DNA of 33,226 bases from Candidatus Gastranaerophilales bacterium (lineage in GTDB: Bacteria; Cyanobacteriota; Vampirovibrionia; Gastranaerophilales; Gastranaerophilaceae). The DNA is taken from positions 1 to 33,226 of the forward strand of contig UNSK01000022.1 in NCBI GenBank assembly GCA_900552525.1. Direction: 5' to 3'. Position 1 is the first letter of the stretch. Each line of letters opens with the position of its first letter. The notes under the pieces are model-generated. The model ran no database searches and was not told where the DNA came from. It was given only the letters and a program-made list of their open reading frames with translations. Below, piece by piece: positions 22,001-30,461 of this stretch. A program made the translations under genes and the position numbers.

Positions 22001-23356
22001 ATGCAGGGTATTGTCAAAAAAGTTGTTGATTTTTTAGAAAAATACAGCTTGCAGGATAAAACTATCATAGTCGGTTTTTCCGGAGGTTTTGATTCTATGT
22101 GCCTGCTTGATGTTTTGTCTAAAATTAAAAACTTGCCGGAATTTATTGACTTGAATGTCGTTGCAGCACATTATAACCATAATTGGCGGGGAGAAGAAGC
22201 TCTGCGTGAGCAGGAGGTTTGCAGAATTTTTGCGAGTGCTAAGGGGATGGAGTTCTATACTCAGACTGCATCTAAAAATATTAAGAAAACTGAAAATGAT
22301 GCAAGAATTGCCAGATATGAATTTTTCGAAGAAGCTTATGAAGAATATGATGCAGATGCTGTTTTTACAGCACACAATTATGATGATAATGCAGAAACAC
22401 TTCTTTATAGAATAATAAAGGGTACAGGAATTGTCGGGCTAAAAGGTATTTCAGAAAAACGCGGATATTTTTACAGACCGCTTTTGACTGTAAAACGTGC
22501 AGAAATTATTGATTACTGCAATGAAAATAATCTTGCGCCTAATAATGATTCTTCTAATGCAAATATTGCTTACAAGAGAAATTATCTTAGATTAAATGTA
22601 ATTCCTTCACTGGAAAAAATTAATCCTCTTGTAAAAGATGCACTTAATACTCTTTCTTCAATTGCCAAAAGCGATAATGATATAATTGAAGAATATTTAA
22701 CACCCATAAGAGATAAGGTATTGAGTGATGGAAAGATAAATCCTATAGAATACAGAGTTCTTTCTAAATCTGTAAAAATGCGTCTTTTGCATGAATTCAT
22801 ACAGTCACTTGATTTGGATTACGATTATAAGAAAATCACAGAGATTTATGAGTTTATAGAAGAAAATATAAATCAGCGTAACGGTAGCACTAAATCTCTT
22901 GCAACGGCACTATGGCTTTATGCAGATGAAAAAACGATAGAAATAATTCCTTCCCGAAAACAGGAAACCGAAACGGTAAATAATACAGAAATAGAAATTT
23001 CTGGAGAGGGTGAATATCAATTTGGAGAAAATACATTTGTTATTCGTAAATATGAAGACAAAGAGCTGTTTCTTTTTCCGGAATCAACTTCAAAGTTTGC
23101 ATATGTTGATTTCTCAAGAGTAAAATTTCCGCTTTTGTTAAGAACAAGAAAAGACGGTGACGTGATAAGTCCTTTTGGAATGTCGGGTTCAATGAAGCTG
23201 AAAAAATATCTTAATTCTAAAGGGGTACCAAGACATAACAGAAATACTCTTATGCTTTTATGTAAAGAGGATGAAGTTCTATGGGCAGTTGGAGTAGGGC
23301 TAAGCAGCAAGATTGCTGTTAAAGATAAACCAACCCATGTTGTAGAAGTAATTTAA
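22001..23356 (+). CDS. tilS: tRNA(Ile)-lysidine synthetase
   Basis: 451 residues. TilS uses ATP to attach lysine to C34 of tRNA-Ile(CAU), changing it to read AUA. The PP-loop GFSGGFDS (residues 25-32) is the ATP pyrophosphatase signature; AAHYNHNWRGEEA and TAHNYDDNAET match conserved TilS segments; and the C-terminal TilS domain appears as RTRKDGDVISPFG..GSMKLKKYL. ATG 22001 is 10 bases after the Clp-N gene, with only a weak AAAG-type site upstream. The tilS-hpt order is conserved in many bacteria. Confidence 0.95.
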   Translation: MQGIVKKVVDFLEKYSLQDKTIIVGFSGGFDSMCLLDVLSKIKNLPEFIDLNVVAAHYNHNWRGEEALREQEVCRIFASAKGMEFYTQTASKNIKKTENDARIARYEFFEEAYEEYDADAVFTAHNYDDNAETLLYRIIKGTGIVGLKGISEKRGYFYRPLLTVKRAEIIDYCNENNLAPNNDSSNANIAYKRNYLRLNVIPSLEKINPLVKDALNTLSSIAKSDNDIIEEYLTPIRDKVLSDGKINPIEYRVLSKSVKMRLLHEFIQSLDLDYDYKKITEIYEFIEENINQRNGSTKSLATALWLYADEKTIEIIPSRKQETETVNNTEIEISGEGEYQFGENTFVIRKYEDKELFLFPESTSKFAYVDFSRVKFPLLLRTRKDGDVISPFGMSGSMKLKKYLNSKGVPRHNRNTLMLLCKEDEVLWAVGVGLSSKIAVKDKPTHVVEVI

Positions 23357-23366
23357 CGGGGGAAAA

Positions 23367-23891
23367 ATGATAACTGAAAAAGATTTAAAGACACTCTTTA
23401 CAAGCGATGAAATACAAAATGCCATTAAGGAGCTTGGTGTACGTATAAATTCTGACTACGGAGATGACGAACTTTTTCTAATCTGTGTACTAAAAGGGGC
23501 TGTAATGTTTACAGTTGATTTATCAAAACATCTGAAAATGCCTGTACATATGGAGTTTATAAGATTATCGAGCTACGGTTCAGGTTTTGCCTCAACTGGC
23601 AAAGTTAATGCTGTGGATATTTCTCTGCCGGATTTGAATGGAAAGAATGTGTTAATAGTCGAGGATATTATCGATACCGGACATACGGCAAAATTTTTAA
23701 TGGACTTTATAAACCACAATTTTAAGGTAAAATCTGTTAAATTCTGTTCGCTTCTTGATAAAAGAGTAAAGCGTGAAGTTGAAATCGACCCGGACTATCA
23801 CGGTCTGGAAGTTGATGATAAATTCTTAGTCGGGTATGGTTTAGATTATGATGGAGTGTATAGAAATCTTCCTTACATAGGATATGTATAA
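23367..23891 (+). CDS. hpt: Hypoxanthine phosphoribosyltransferase
   Basis: 174 residues, standard for HPRT of the purine salvage pathway (hypoxanthine or guanine + PRPP to IMP or GMP). The PRPP-binding motif is VLIVEDIIDTGHTAK near residues 93-107. LKGAVMFTVDL, the flexible-loop region (IRLSSYGSG) and DKFLVGYGLDYDGVYRNLPYIG at the C-terminus are all typical. It starts 10 bases after tilS with a G-rich ribosome site. ftsH, which often follows, is absent here. Confidence 0.95.
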   Translation: MITEKDLKTLFTSDEIQNAIKELGVRINSDYGDDELFLICVLKGAVMFTVDLSKHLKMPVHMEFIRLSSYGSGFASTGKVNAVDISLPDLNGKNVLIVEDIIDTGHTAKFLMDFINHNFKVKSVKFCSLLDKRVKREVEIDPDYHGLEVDDKFLVGYGLDYDGVYRNLPYIGYV

Positions 23892-23902
23892 TTTTTTTAC
23901 GT

Positions 23903-23908
23903 TATAAT
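23903..23908 (+). promoter_or_regulatory. Possible -10 for the flavodiiron-rubredoxin pair
   Basis: TATAAT at 23903-23908 in the 45-base gap after hpt, about 28 bases before the next ATG. No good -35 is seen, so this is a tentative internal promoter for oxygen-defence genes. AGGAG precedes the start at 23925-23929. Confidence 0.35.
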
Positions 23909-23936
23909 AAGTTTATACGTATATTAGGAGTAGAAA

Positions 23937-25142
23937 ATGCATAATATAAGGAAAATTACAGAAAATCTTATATATTTAGGCTGTTCAGACAGAAAACTTT
24001 CTTTATTCGAAAGTGCCTATCCGGTAAAAGATGGCATGTCTTATAATTCTTATTTACTAAAGGATGAAAAGACCGTTCTTTTTGATACTGTCGACAAGGT
24101 TTGTGCAGAACAATTTTATGAAAATTTGAACAAAGCTTTAGGCAGCAGACATTTAGATTATATTATTGTGCAGCATATGGAACCTGATCACTGCGCACTG
24201 CTAGGTGAAGTTATTAAAGTTCATCCGGATTTGAAAATAGTTTGTACACAAAAAACTGTGACAATGATAAAGCAGTTTTTTGATTTTGAAGTCGATTCAA
24301 GAGTTCAGGTTGTAAAGGAAGGAGATATCCTCAACACTGGAACTCACGAGTTACAGTTCATCATGGCTCCTATGGTTCATTGGCCGGAAGTTATGATAAC
24401 TTATGACAAGACAGATAAAATTCTGTTTTCGGCAGATGCATTCGGTACTTTTGGTGCTATAAACGGAAACCTGTTTGATTCAGAGGTTGACTGGGAACGT
24501 GACTATCTTGCTGAGGCAAGAAGATATTATACTAATATTGTTGGTAAGTACGGGCTTCAGGTGCAAATGATGCTTAAAAAGGCTGCAGCACTTGATATAA
24601 AGATGATTTGTCCTCTTCATGGTTTAATGATAAGAGAAAATATTAATCTTTTGTTGGACAAATATAACAAATGGTCCTTGTATTTACCGGAAGAAAATGG
24701 AGTTATGATTGCGTATTCATCTGTTTACGGCGGAACAGAAAGTGCAGTTAGTCTGCTTGCATCAAAGCTTGCAGATAGCGGTGTGAGAAATATCAAAATG
24801 TTTGATGTTTCAATGACGCATCCGTCTTTTGTGCTTTCTGAAGCGTTTAGATTCTCTCATATTGTTCTTGCAACAACAACTTATAATGCAGGGATTTTTG
24901 AGTCAATGGAAACTTTTTTACACATATTAGTTTCACATAATCTGCAGAATAGGAAGTATGTTGTCATTCAAAACGGCAGCTGGGCTCCGGCATGCGGGGG
25001 GCAAATGAGAGAAATTCTTGAAAAACTCAAAGGAACTGAAATCCTTGATGATTCTATTTGTATAAAATCGACATTGAAGGAAGAACAAATTGAACAGATG
25101 GATAATGTTGTAGATACAATAGTAAAATCTCTAAAAATATAG
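23937..25142 (+). CDS. Flavodiiron protein (FprA/Rd:O2 oxidoreductase type)
   Basis: 401 residues: an N-terminal metallo-beta-lactamase-like diiron domain and a C-terminal flavodoxin domain (from about 258, AYSSVYGGTESAV for FMN phosphate binding). The complete set of diiron ligands is visible: H80-x-E82-x-D84-H85, H148, D167 and H228. These enzymes reduce O2 to water (or NO to N2O) in the cytoplasm of anaerobes, taking electrons from rubredoxin, which is encoded next. ATG 23937 has TTAGGAG upstream. O2 versus NO preference cannot be read from sequence. Confidence 0.95.
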   Translation: MHNIRKITENLIYLGCSDRKLSLFESAYPVKDGMSYNSYLLKDEKTVLFDTVDKVCAEQFYENLNKALGSRHLDYIIVQHMEPDHCALLGEVIKVHPDLKIVCTQKTVTMIKQFFDFEVDSRVQVVKEGDILNTGTHELQFIMAPMVHWPEVMITYDKTDKILFSADAFGTFGAINGNLFDSEVDWERDYLAEARRYYTNIVGKYGLQVQMMLKKAAALDIKMICPLHGLMIRENINLLLDKYNKWSLYLPEENGVMIAYSSVYGGTESAVSLLASKLADSGVRNIKMFDVSMTHPSFVLSEAFRFSHIVLATTTYNAGIFESMETFLHILVSHNLQNRKYVVIQNGSWAPACGGQMREILEKLKGTEILDDSICIKSTLKEEQIEQMDNVVDTIVKSLKI

Positions 25143-25172
25143 TTTAATGTGTAAATAAGGAGGAATAAATTT

Positions 25173-25331
25173 ATGCAAAAATATGTATGTACAGTATGTC
25201 ACTATATTTATGATCCGGAAGTTGGCGATCCTGATAATGGTATAGCTCCTGGCACAGCTTTTGAAGATTTACCGTCAGATTGGGTATGTCCACTTTGTGC
25301 TGTAGGAAAAGATATGTTTGAAGAAGCATAA
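25173..25331 (+). CDS. Rubredoxin
   Basis: A 52-residue one-iron electron carrier. The four iron-binding cysteines are C6, C9, C39 and C42, with the family core [12 protein letters not shown] and PSDWVCPLC. It lies 30 bases after the flavodiiron gene with AAGGAGG upstream and is its probable electron donor. Odd point: the glycine that usually follows each CxxC pair is replaced, giving C9-His10 and C42-Ala43, so the iron loops may differ slightly in redox potential. A strong terminator follows. Confidence 0.95.
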   Translation: MQKYVCTVCHYIYDPEVGDPDNGIAPGTAFEDLPSDWVCPLCAVGKDMFEEA

Positions 25332-25361
25332 AAAAGGCTTGCATATTGCAAGCCTTTTTTA
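25331..25361. terminator. Rho-independent terminator after rubredoxin
   Basis: Arms AAAAAGGCTTGCA and TGCAAGCCTTTTT around a three-base loop, ending in a T run. It is A/T-flanked on both sides, so it can also stop transcription from the decayed minus-strand gene that converges on it. Confidence 0.92.
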
Positions 25362-25828
25362 TTAAACCATATTCTTCTAAATAAAGTGTTTTGTTCGTTG
25401 AAATAATCTTTTCGTATTCTAATTCCATCAATTGAGTTGAGTGTGGTCTTAATAGTATTTTTTCCTGCTTTAATTATTTTTTCTAGTGGTTTTAGTTTTA
25501 ACAATCCTGCATAAGTATTGTCTGTTTCAGACGTATTAAAAGAGAATAATGTTCTGGTGCCAAGCAATTTATTGTTATTGTCATAAACTCGGTGTGTAAC
25601 TTCTTTTTCAATAGTGTCAATTCCGTTGTTTAATTTTCTGGTAAGCTTAGTCTGTTCTACAACCTTTTTATTTCCACAGCTGTATATGTTAAATGATTTA
25701 ATTCGGCTTGCAGTATGCATTCCATCCTTGTTGAGAACTTCTGTTACTGCATTAGTCCCGACTTTCTGAGTCTAAACTTTACAGCCGTTAGAAAGTTGTT
25801 TTAAAAATCCTGTTTTTTGTATTGTCAT
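25362..25828 (-). pseudogene. Decayed minus-strand gene with in-frame amber stop and lost 3' end
   Basis: A strong start (AAAAGGAG, then ATG at 25828) opens a frame MTIQKTGFLKQLSNG that meets TAG at codon 19 (25774-25772). The same frame then continues without stops (TQKVGTNAVTEVLNKDGMHTASRIKSF...) to about 25362, where it runs through the rubredoxin terminator and antisense through rubredoxin to 25208, so no natural stop remains. The visible part, about 155 codons, is beta-rich (HRVYDNNNKLLGTRTLF, RIRKDYFNEQNTLFRR). I do not recognise the family. An internal restart at ATG 25720, with AGGA upstream, could still make a shorter protein. The leader shares TAGAATTTAG and GTAAAAGGAG-like segments with the EF-hand gene at 30438. 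Confidence 0.6.
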
Positions 25829-25856
25829 ACCAATCTCCTTTTACTAAATTCTATTT

Positions 25857-25884
25857 ATGTAACATTTTATATGAAATGTTACAT
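25857..25884. promoter_or_regulatory. 28-base palindromic operator-like site upstream of the decayed gene
   Basis: Arms ATGTAACATTT and AAATGTTACAT around TATATG. It lies just downstream of a minus-strand TATAAT (25888-25883), covering the expected transcription start of the 25828 gene. Its 20-base core is the exact reverse complement of the core at 26005-26024. Confidence 0.6.
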
Positions 25885-25888
25885 TATA
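25883..25888 (-). promoter_or_regulatory. -10 box of the decayed minus-strand gene
   Basis: TATAAT on the minus strand, about 55 bases before the ATG at 25828 and directly abutting the palindrome. The -35 is poor. Confidence 0.45.
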
Positions 25889-25937
25889 AATGTCTGTATT
25901 ATGGCTTTTTGTATAATACTTTTTATAAAGCAGATTT

Positions 25938-25953
25938 GTAACAAGTTTGTAAC
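25938..25953. repeat. GTAAC direct repeat, 11-base period
   Basis: TTTGTAACAAGTTTGTAACAAA: two GTAAC half-sites (25938-25942, 25949-25953). A similar pair with 10-base spacing occurs upstream of the EF-hand gene (30524-30538, opposite strand). The spacing is like that of response-regulator boxes. Confidence 0.4.
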
Positions 25954-25998
25954 AAAAATTTGAAAAGACGCAAAAAAAATAATGTAGAGGTATTATAT

Positions 25999-26030
25999 AA
26001 ACATAACATTTCATATAAAATGTTATGTTT
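25999..26030. promoter_or_regulatory. 32-base palindromic operator-like site overlapping the clpP -35
   Basis: Arms AAACATAACATTT and AAATGTTATGTTT around CATATA. It ends 11 bases before the extended -10 of clpP (26042-26047) and covers its -35 position, which suits repressor binding. It shares its core with the site at 25857-25884. Confidence 0.65.
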
Positions 26031-26038
26031 AATTTTTA

Positions 26039-26047
26039 TGCTATAAT
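26039..26047 (+). promoter_or_regulatory. Extended -10 promoter (P1) upstream of clpP
   Basis: TGCTATAAT, the same extended -10 as that in front of the giant fliD (9436-9444). The -35 position falls inside the palindrome 25999-26030. The 5' UTR would be about 110 bases. Confidence 0.55.
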
Positions 26048-26094
26048 AGAAATAACCCAATAAGTGAGAGGATAATATCATACAAAACGATTAT

Positions 26095-26122
26095 TTGTAT
26101 AATTATTTTTGTAATGTATAAT
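26095..26122 (+). promoter_or_regulatory. Second possible promoter (P2) of clpP
   Basis: -35 TTGTAT (26095-26100), a 16-base spacer, and -10 TATAAT (26117-26122), about 35 bases before the ClpP start. An inverted repeat AATATCAT/ATGATATT (about 26072-26079 and 26121-26128) brackets it. Confidence 0.45.
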
Positions 26123-26163
26123 GATATTGTCTTTTATAATAAATAAGAAAGGAAATTTTGAAA

Positions 26164-26748
26164 ATGAGTTTTGTACCTGTAGTAATTGAACAATCAAGCA
26201 GAGGAGAGCGTTCTTTTGATATTTTTTCAAGATTATTAAGAGAAAGAATTATTTTCCTTGGAACTCCTGTAGATGATATGGTTGCTAACTTGATTGTAGC
26301 TCAGCTATTATTGTTAGATAGTGAAAATCCGGAAAAAGATATTATGTTATATATCAACTCTCCAGGAGGAAGCGTTACTGCAGGGCTTGCAATATATGAT
26401 ACAATGCAGCACATTAGAGCCGATGTTCAAACAATCTGCTTAGGACAGGCCGCTTCAATGGGCGCATTTCTGCTTTGTTCAGGTGCTAAAGGTAAGAGAA
26501 TGGCTCTTCCTCATTCAAGAGTACTTATTCACCAGCCTTTAGGCGGTGCTCAAGGTCAAGCAACAGATATTGAAATTCAGGCTCAAGAAATCTTGAGAAT
26601 TAAAAAGACATTAAATGAAATCATGGCGTCTAATACAGGCCAATCAATTAAAAAGATTGAAAAAGATACTGATAGAGATTATATCATGACTCCTCAGGAA
26701 GCTCTTGAGTACGGTATGATTGATAAGGTTATCACAAAAGAGGGTTAG
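26164..26748 (+). CDS. clpP: ATP-dependent Clp protease proteolytic subunit
   Basis: 194 residues from ATG 26164. A TTG at 26158 would add two residues; ATG is preferred because [10 protein letters not shown] matches the usual ClpP beginning. The Ser-His-Asp triad is complete: S98 in [10 protein letters not shown]123 in VLIHQPLGG and D172 in [28 protein letters not shown] is the conserved N-terminal block. ClpP forms a tetradecameric chamber that works with ClpX (next gene) or ClpC. No N-terminal propeptide is obvious. It is followed 50 bases later by clpX and preceded by tandem promoters and a palindromic site. Confidence 0.97.
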   Translation: MSFVPVVIEQSSRGERSFDIFSRLLRERIIFLGTPVDDMVANLIVAQLLLLDSENPEKDIMLYINSPGGSVTAGLAIYDTMQHIRADVQTICLGQAASMGAFLLCSGAKGKRMALPHSRVLIHQPLGGAQGQATDIEIQAQEILRIKKTLNEIMASNTGQSIKKIEKDTDRDYIMTPQEALEYGMIDKVITKEG

Positions 26749-26756
26749 GTGATTTA

Positions 26757-26771
26757 AGGGGCTTTGCCCCT
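26757..26771 (+). other. GC-rich hairpin between clpP and clpX
   Basis: AGGGGC-TTT-GCCCCT, a perfect 6-pair stem with a 3-base loop in the 50-base clpP-clpX gap. No T run follows, so it is not a classical terminator. It could stabilise the clpP transcript end or tune the clpP:clpX ratio. Confidence 0.55.
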
Positions 26772-26798
26772 GTACAGCCCAATTAACAGGAGAAAAAT

Positions 26799-28130
26799 AT
26801 GTCATCAAACGATAGGCTAAAATGTTCATTTTGCGGTAAAACGCAGGATCAGGTAAAGAAATTAATTGCAGGACCGGATGTATTTATCTGTGATGAATGC
26901 GTTGAGTTGTGCAATGAAATATTAGATGAAGAATTTTTTGAAGCTAAAGAAAAGAACGGTGAAAAGCTTGAAAAATCATCAGACGATATTGAAGAAAAAG
27001 CAATACCAAAACCTCATGAAATAAAAGCTTATCTGGATCAGCATATAGTAGGTCAGGATGATGCTAAAAAAGTTCTTTCTGTTGCTGTATACAATCACTA
27101 CAAACGTCTTAAACATAATAAACAGGAAGATACAAATGGTGTAGAAATACAGAAATCAAATATTCTTCTAGTAGGACCTACCGGAAGCGGTAAAACTTTA
27201 TTGGCGCAAACTCTTGCTAAAATGCTTGATGTTCCGTTTGCTGTTGCAGATGCTACAACTCTTACTGAAGCCGGTTATGTCGGTGATGACGTTGAAAACA
27301 TTCTTTTGAGATTATATCAAAATGCTGATTATGATGCAAAGAAAGCTGAAAAAGGCATTATCTATATAGATGAAATTGATAAAATTGCCAGAAAATCTGA
27401 AAATACATCTATAACAAGAGATGTATCAGGTGAAGGTGTACAGCAGGCTTTATTAAAACTTATTGAAGGTACTCTTTCAAATGTACCTCCTCAGGGCGGA
27501 AGAAAACACCCGCAGCAGGAAATGATACAGATTGATACTAGTAACATTCTTTTCATTGTCGGCGGTGCATTTGTAGATTTAGATAAAATTATTGAGCATA
27601 GAGTAAAAGATGGTTCTTCAATAGGTTTTGGAAAATCAGCTCCAACACAGGCTGAAAAAGAACAGGCAGCTGCAAGATTGCTAAAAAAATTACAGCCGGA
27701 AGATTTGCTTAAATTCGGTTTAATCCCTGAATTTATCGGAAGAATACCTGTTTATGCTGTATTGGATGCTCTTGATGAAGCTACTTTAAAAATGATATTA
27801 ACAGAACCTAAAAATGCTGTTTTAAAACAGTATCAATGCTTGCTCAAGATGGATGGTGTTGATTTAGAGTTTGAACCGGATGCTATTGATTTGATTGCTA
27901 AAAAGGCAATTAAGCGTAAAACCGGAGCAAGAGCATTAAGGTCTATAGTTGAAGAATTAATGCTTGACGTTATGTATGACATTCCTACAAAGCATGATAT
28001 TACTAAGTTTGTAGTAACAAAAGAAATGGTAGAAAAACAGGAAGAAATTGATAATACTGCAGAATTAATCCATCTTCCTCAGAATAACACTACGGACTTA
28101 TCTCAAAAAACAAGAGCTGAGATTGCATAG
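26799..28130 (+). CDS. clpX: ATP-dependent Clp protease ATP-binding subunit ClpX
   Basis: 443 residues, normal for the AAA+ unfoldase ClpX. The N-terminal zinc finger has C9, C12, C31 and C34. Walker A is GPTGSGKT (126-133), the pore loop is GYVG, Walker B is IIYIDEID, the RKH loop is GGRKHP, and the IGF tripeptide (275-277) that docks ClpP is intact, so it should pair with the ClpP encoded upstream. The C-terminal domain includes [22 protein letters not shown] precedes ATG 26799. It ends with TAG at a strong terminator. Confidence 0.98.
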   Translation: MSSNDRLKCSFCGKTQDQVKKLIAGPDVFICDECVELCNEILDEEFFEAKEKNGEKLEKSSDDIEEKAIPKPHEIKAYLDQHIVGQDDAKKVLSVAVYNHYKRLKHNKQEDTNGVEIQKSNILLVGPTGSGKTLLAQTLAKMLDVPFAVADATTLTEAGYVGDDVENILLRLYQNADYDAKKAEKGIIYIDEIDKIARKSENTSITRDVSGEGVQQALLKLIEGTLSNVPPQGGRKHPQQEMIQIDTSNILFIVGGAFVDLDKIIEHRVKDGSSIGFGKSAPTQAEKEQAAARLLKKLQPEDLLKFGLIPEFIGRIPVYAVLDALDEATLKMILTEPKNAVLKQYQCLLKMDGVDLEFEPDAIDLIAKKAIKRKTGARALRSIVEELMLDVMYDIPTKHDITKFVVTKEMVEKQEEIDNTAELIHLPQNNTTDLSQKTRAEIA

Positions 28131-28164
28131 AAAAAGGTTGTTCTTTAAAGAACAACCTTTTTCT
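28129..28164. terminator. Bidirectional terminator between clpX and the EF-hand gene
   Basis: A perfect 36-base palindrome with arms AGAAAAAGGTTGTTCTTT and its exact complement, with A and T runs at the ends. It directly follows the clpX stop and abuts the stop of the convergent gene at 28165. Confidence 0.92.
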
Positions 28165-30438
28165 CTAATATCCATATTCTTTTAAGATTAAATCAACAAC
28201 TTCTTTGAAGCTTACCATGTTAACTTGATAGTCTTTTCTCTTAAAGTCAGTGAACTTAACAACTCCAGTCATTTCACCATTTTTAATTTTATTGCTTACT
28301 CTGGTACCTAATGCAGTGCCTTCTGTATTGTCGTCACTTTTACCTTTTCTGTAATAATTACTCATTAAGGTGTCTACAACGTGGCTTGACGCACTTTGTA
28401 ATTTTGTTGCATCAAGTCCTTTGCTGACAAGAGCATTTACTATATAGCCGCATAATTCTGATAATCTATTTTTTACAGTATCGGTGTAAGTGCTGTTATT
28501 ATTCTTCATATGAAGCATAATAACGGCATTGTTATTGTATAAGTCGGCAAAACTTTGAGATGTTACTTGTGCCCCGCCGTCACCAACTCCAGGCAGACCG
28601 TAAACTTCAAGGTGCTCTGACGTTCCACCCCAGGAATCGTAACCAATGTTGTTTACTAATCCACTTACAGTTTTTTCACATTTTATAGAAATAGCCTTTG
28701 TGCCAATTGTGATACCATCTACTAGTACTGCAACTTCTAGATTTATATATCCTTCACTTGAACCGGCTGTAATACTTAAATCTCCGAATTGTGAGCAAGT
28801 TGCTGTACCACCTGAAACACTTACTAATGAGTAAGAAATATTCTGCTGGTTTGCTCCGTGTGTATCAACAGTTGCCGAAATTGAATATGTTGCAGAGCTG
28901 CCTGGATTTAAAACTGTACCATCTGCAGGAAGACCATTCCAAGCGCTGACTGTAAATGTAGACGCATCACCAATCTCAAGAACCTTGGCTTTTAATTCGC
29001 TCATTTTCTCTTCTATTTCACCGGAAAGAAGTTTGTTTATATTAGTCGCATAACTGTCACCAAAAATTTCTTTTACAGCGTTTGCTAAAGATGTGCTTTT
29101 TGAAGAAACTGCTTTGCAATATGAAATGGCTGCTTCTTTAATCTTTGATGCATCCTTATTTTCTTTAGCAGAAGCAACTAATGCATCGTACATTGTATTC
29201 ATGTCTTCCAATGGCATATCACCAAATCCGTTAGGATAAAATTCTGCTAGATTTGATTTAGCCTGTTCAACGACCCAATCAATAAGTTTTTGAGTATCTA
29301 ATTCGCCAGCCGTATCAAAGTCACCGTTTTGAGCCTTGGTTTTTGCTTCAGCTAATAATTTATCATAAGCTTCAAGTTCTCCAGGCATAATACTGTTGAG
29401 TCTTTCTGCAAAAGATTCACTGATTGCACTAGCTAAAGCTGATTTTAACTCTTCACTTCCAAAAATGTCTTCAGTTGCAATTGCTTTAACTACGCCTTTA
29501 TAAGCATCAGAAGCTTCAAAAGCACCTATTGCATTGCTGTTTACTTCTTCAAAGTCACCGAATTTTAGTGTACCAAGATAAGTATTCATAGCTTCTTCAT
29601 ACAAATCTTTATGGGTTTCATAATCATCTAAAGCTTGAACATTCTGTTGCAGCTTAGTTTTGATGACAGCTTTTTGCAGGTCATTAAGAGGGCTGTTAGC
29701 GGTTGGTGTATATCCGTAATCACCCATATCTACAGAGCTTTCATCTCCCAGACCGGCAGTTGCAACATAAGCGTCAATTATGCCCTGTACTGTCTGCTGG
29801 ATAGTTTCTGCATCACCACCTTCGGTCATGCTTTGGATATATGAATTTATCATGCCTTGAAGTGTCTGGTCAGAGCCATATGTATAACCATATTCTTTGT
29901 TTACATCACCCATGATTTCTGCAAGATATTCATTTGCACAGTAATCTGCAGTTGCTTTTGCTTCAATCAGAGGAGCTTGTTCTGCAAGATAAGCTGGTAA
30001 ATCTTCAGGAGTGCCCCCATTTTTTATGTATGGTTCAATAAGTGCACCTAAGCCTTCTGATACTGACTTTTTCCAGTTTGCACCATCACCGACTACGCTC
30101 GGAGCAGTAAGCTGAGATGTAAATTCGTTAAGAATTTCATACATTTCTATTCTATCTTCCATTGCAGCAAGCTCTTTTTTATCAAGCGCGTTTTTATTCT
30201 TAAGTTTTGTTCCGCTTACTTTGCCGCTTTGATTTGTATCAATAGTTTTCCAGAAGCTGTTAATAAGGTCATTTTTTGCTGAGTCAGTTGATTCTTCACC
30301 ATTCCACTCAAAGTTTTCTTCCATAAAATCTCTAAATTCAGATTTTATGACGGCTCCATCTCCGTTCTTGTCAGCTTCGTTGACCCAATCTCCTTGTTTA
30401 GCAAGAAATGCGTATACTCTTGAAATATCTGTTGACAT
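28165..30438 (-). CDS. Large EF-hand protein of unknown function
   Basis: 757 residues. It begins with a canonical EF-hand loop, D23-K-N25-G-D27-G-A-V-I-K-S-E34, then a degenerate one, D67-T-N69-Q-S71-G-K-V, lacking the final Glu, so calcium binding is likely at the first site at least. The middle (about 100-490) is helical and Ala/Glu-rich. About 495-600 looks like an Ig-like beta domain (LNPGSSATYSISATVD...). The C-terminal helical part ends in KEVVDLILKEYGY. There is no signal peptide or membrane segment; export, if any, must use another route. ATG 30438 has AAAAGGAG upstream. Function is unrecognised. Confidence 0.8.
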   Translation of the reverse strand: MSTDISRVYAFLAKQGDWVNEADKNGDGAVIKSEFRDFMEENFEWNGEESTDSAKNDLINSFWKTIDTNQSGKVSGTKLKNKNALDKKELAAMEDRIEMYEILNEFTSQLTAPSVVGDGANWKKSVSEGLGALIEPYIKNGGTPEDLPAYLAEQAPLIEAKATADYCANEYLAEIMGDVNKEYGYTYGSDQTLQGMINSYIQSMTEGGDAETIQQTVQGIIDAYVATAGLGDESSVDMGDYGYTPTANSPLNDLQKAVIKTKLQQNVQALDDYETHKDLYEEAMNTYLGTLKFGDFEEVNSNAIGAFEASDAYKGVVKAIATEDIFGSEELKSALASAISESFAERLNSIMPGELEAYDKLLAEAKTKAQNGDFDTAGELDTQKLIDWVVEQAKSNLAEFYPNGFGDMPLEDMNTMYDALVASAKENKDASKIKEAAISYCKAVSSKSTSLANAVKEIFGDSYATNINKLLSGEIEEKMSELKAKVLEIGDASTFTVSAWNGLPADGTVLNPGSSATYSISATVDTHGANQQNISYSLVSVSGGTATCSQFGDLSITAGSSEGYINLEVAVLVDGITIGTKAISIKCEKTVSGLVNNIGYDSWGGTSEHLEVYGLPGVGDGGAQVTSQSFADLYNNNAVIMLHMKNNNSTYTDTVKNRLSELCGYIVNALVSKGLDATKLQSASSHVVDTLMSNYYRKGKSDDNTEGTALGTRVSNKIKNGEMTGVVKFTDFKRKDYQVNMVSFKEVVDLILKEYGY

Positions 30439-30461
30439 TTGCTGCTCCTTTTACTTTTTCC

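Noticed and set aside
25208..25361. C-terminal extension of the minus-strand ORF through rubredoxin
   Set aside because: It is the antisense of the rubredoxin gene and its terminator; not a natural protein end.
25772..25774. In-frame TAG as evidence for stop-codon recoding
   Set aside because: valS, DUF1292, the flavodiiron gene, clpP, clpX, the EF-hand gene and the PhoU-like gene all end at TAG, so TAG is a normal stop here.
25857..26030. MITE or insertion element bounded by inverted palindromes
   Set aside because: No target-site duplication is visible, each end is itself a palindrome, and both sit at promoter positions; operators fit better, though a genome-wide copy count would decide.
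26757..26771. Terminator between clpP and clpX
   Set aside because: The stem is good but no T run follows it.
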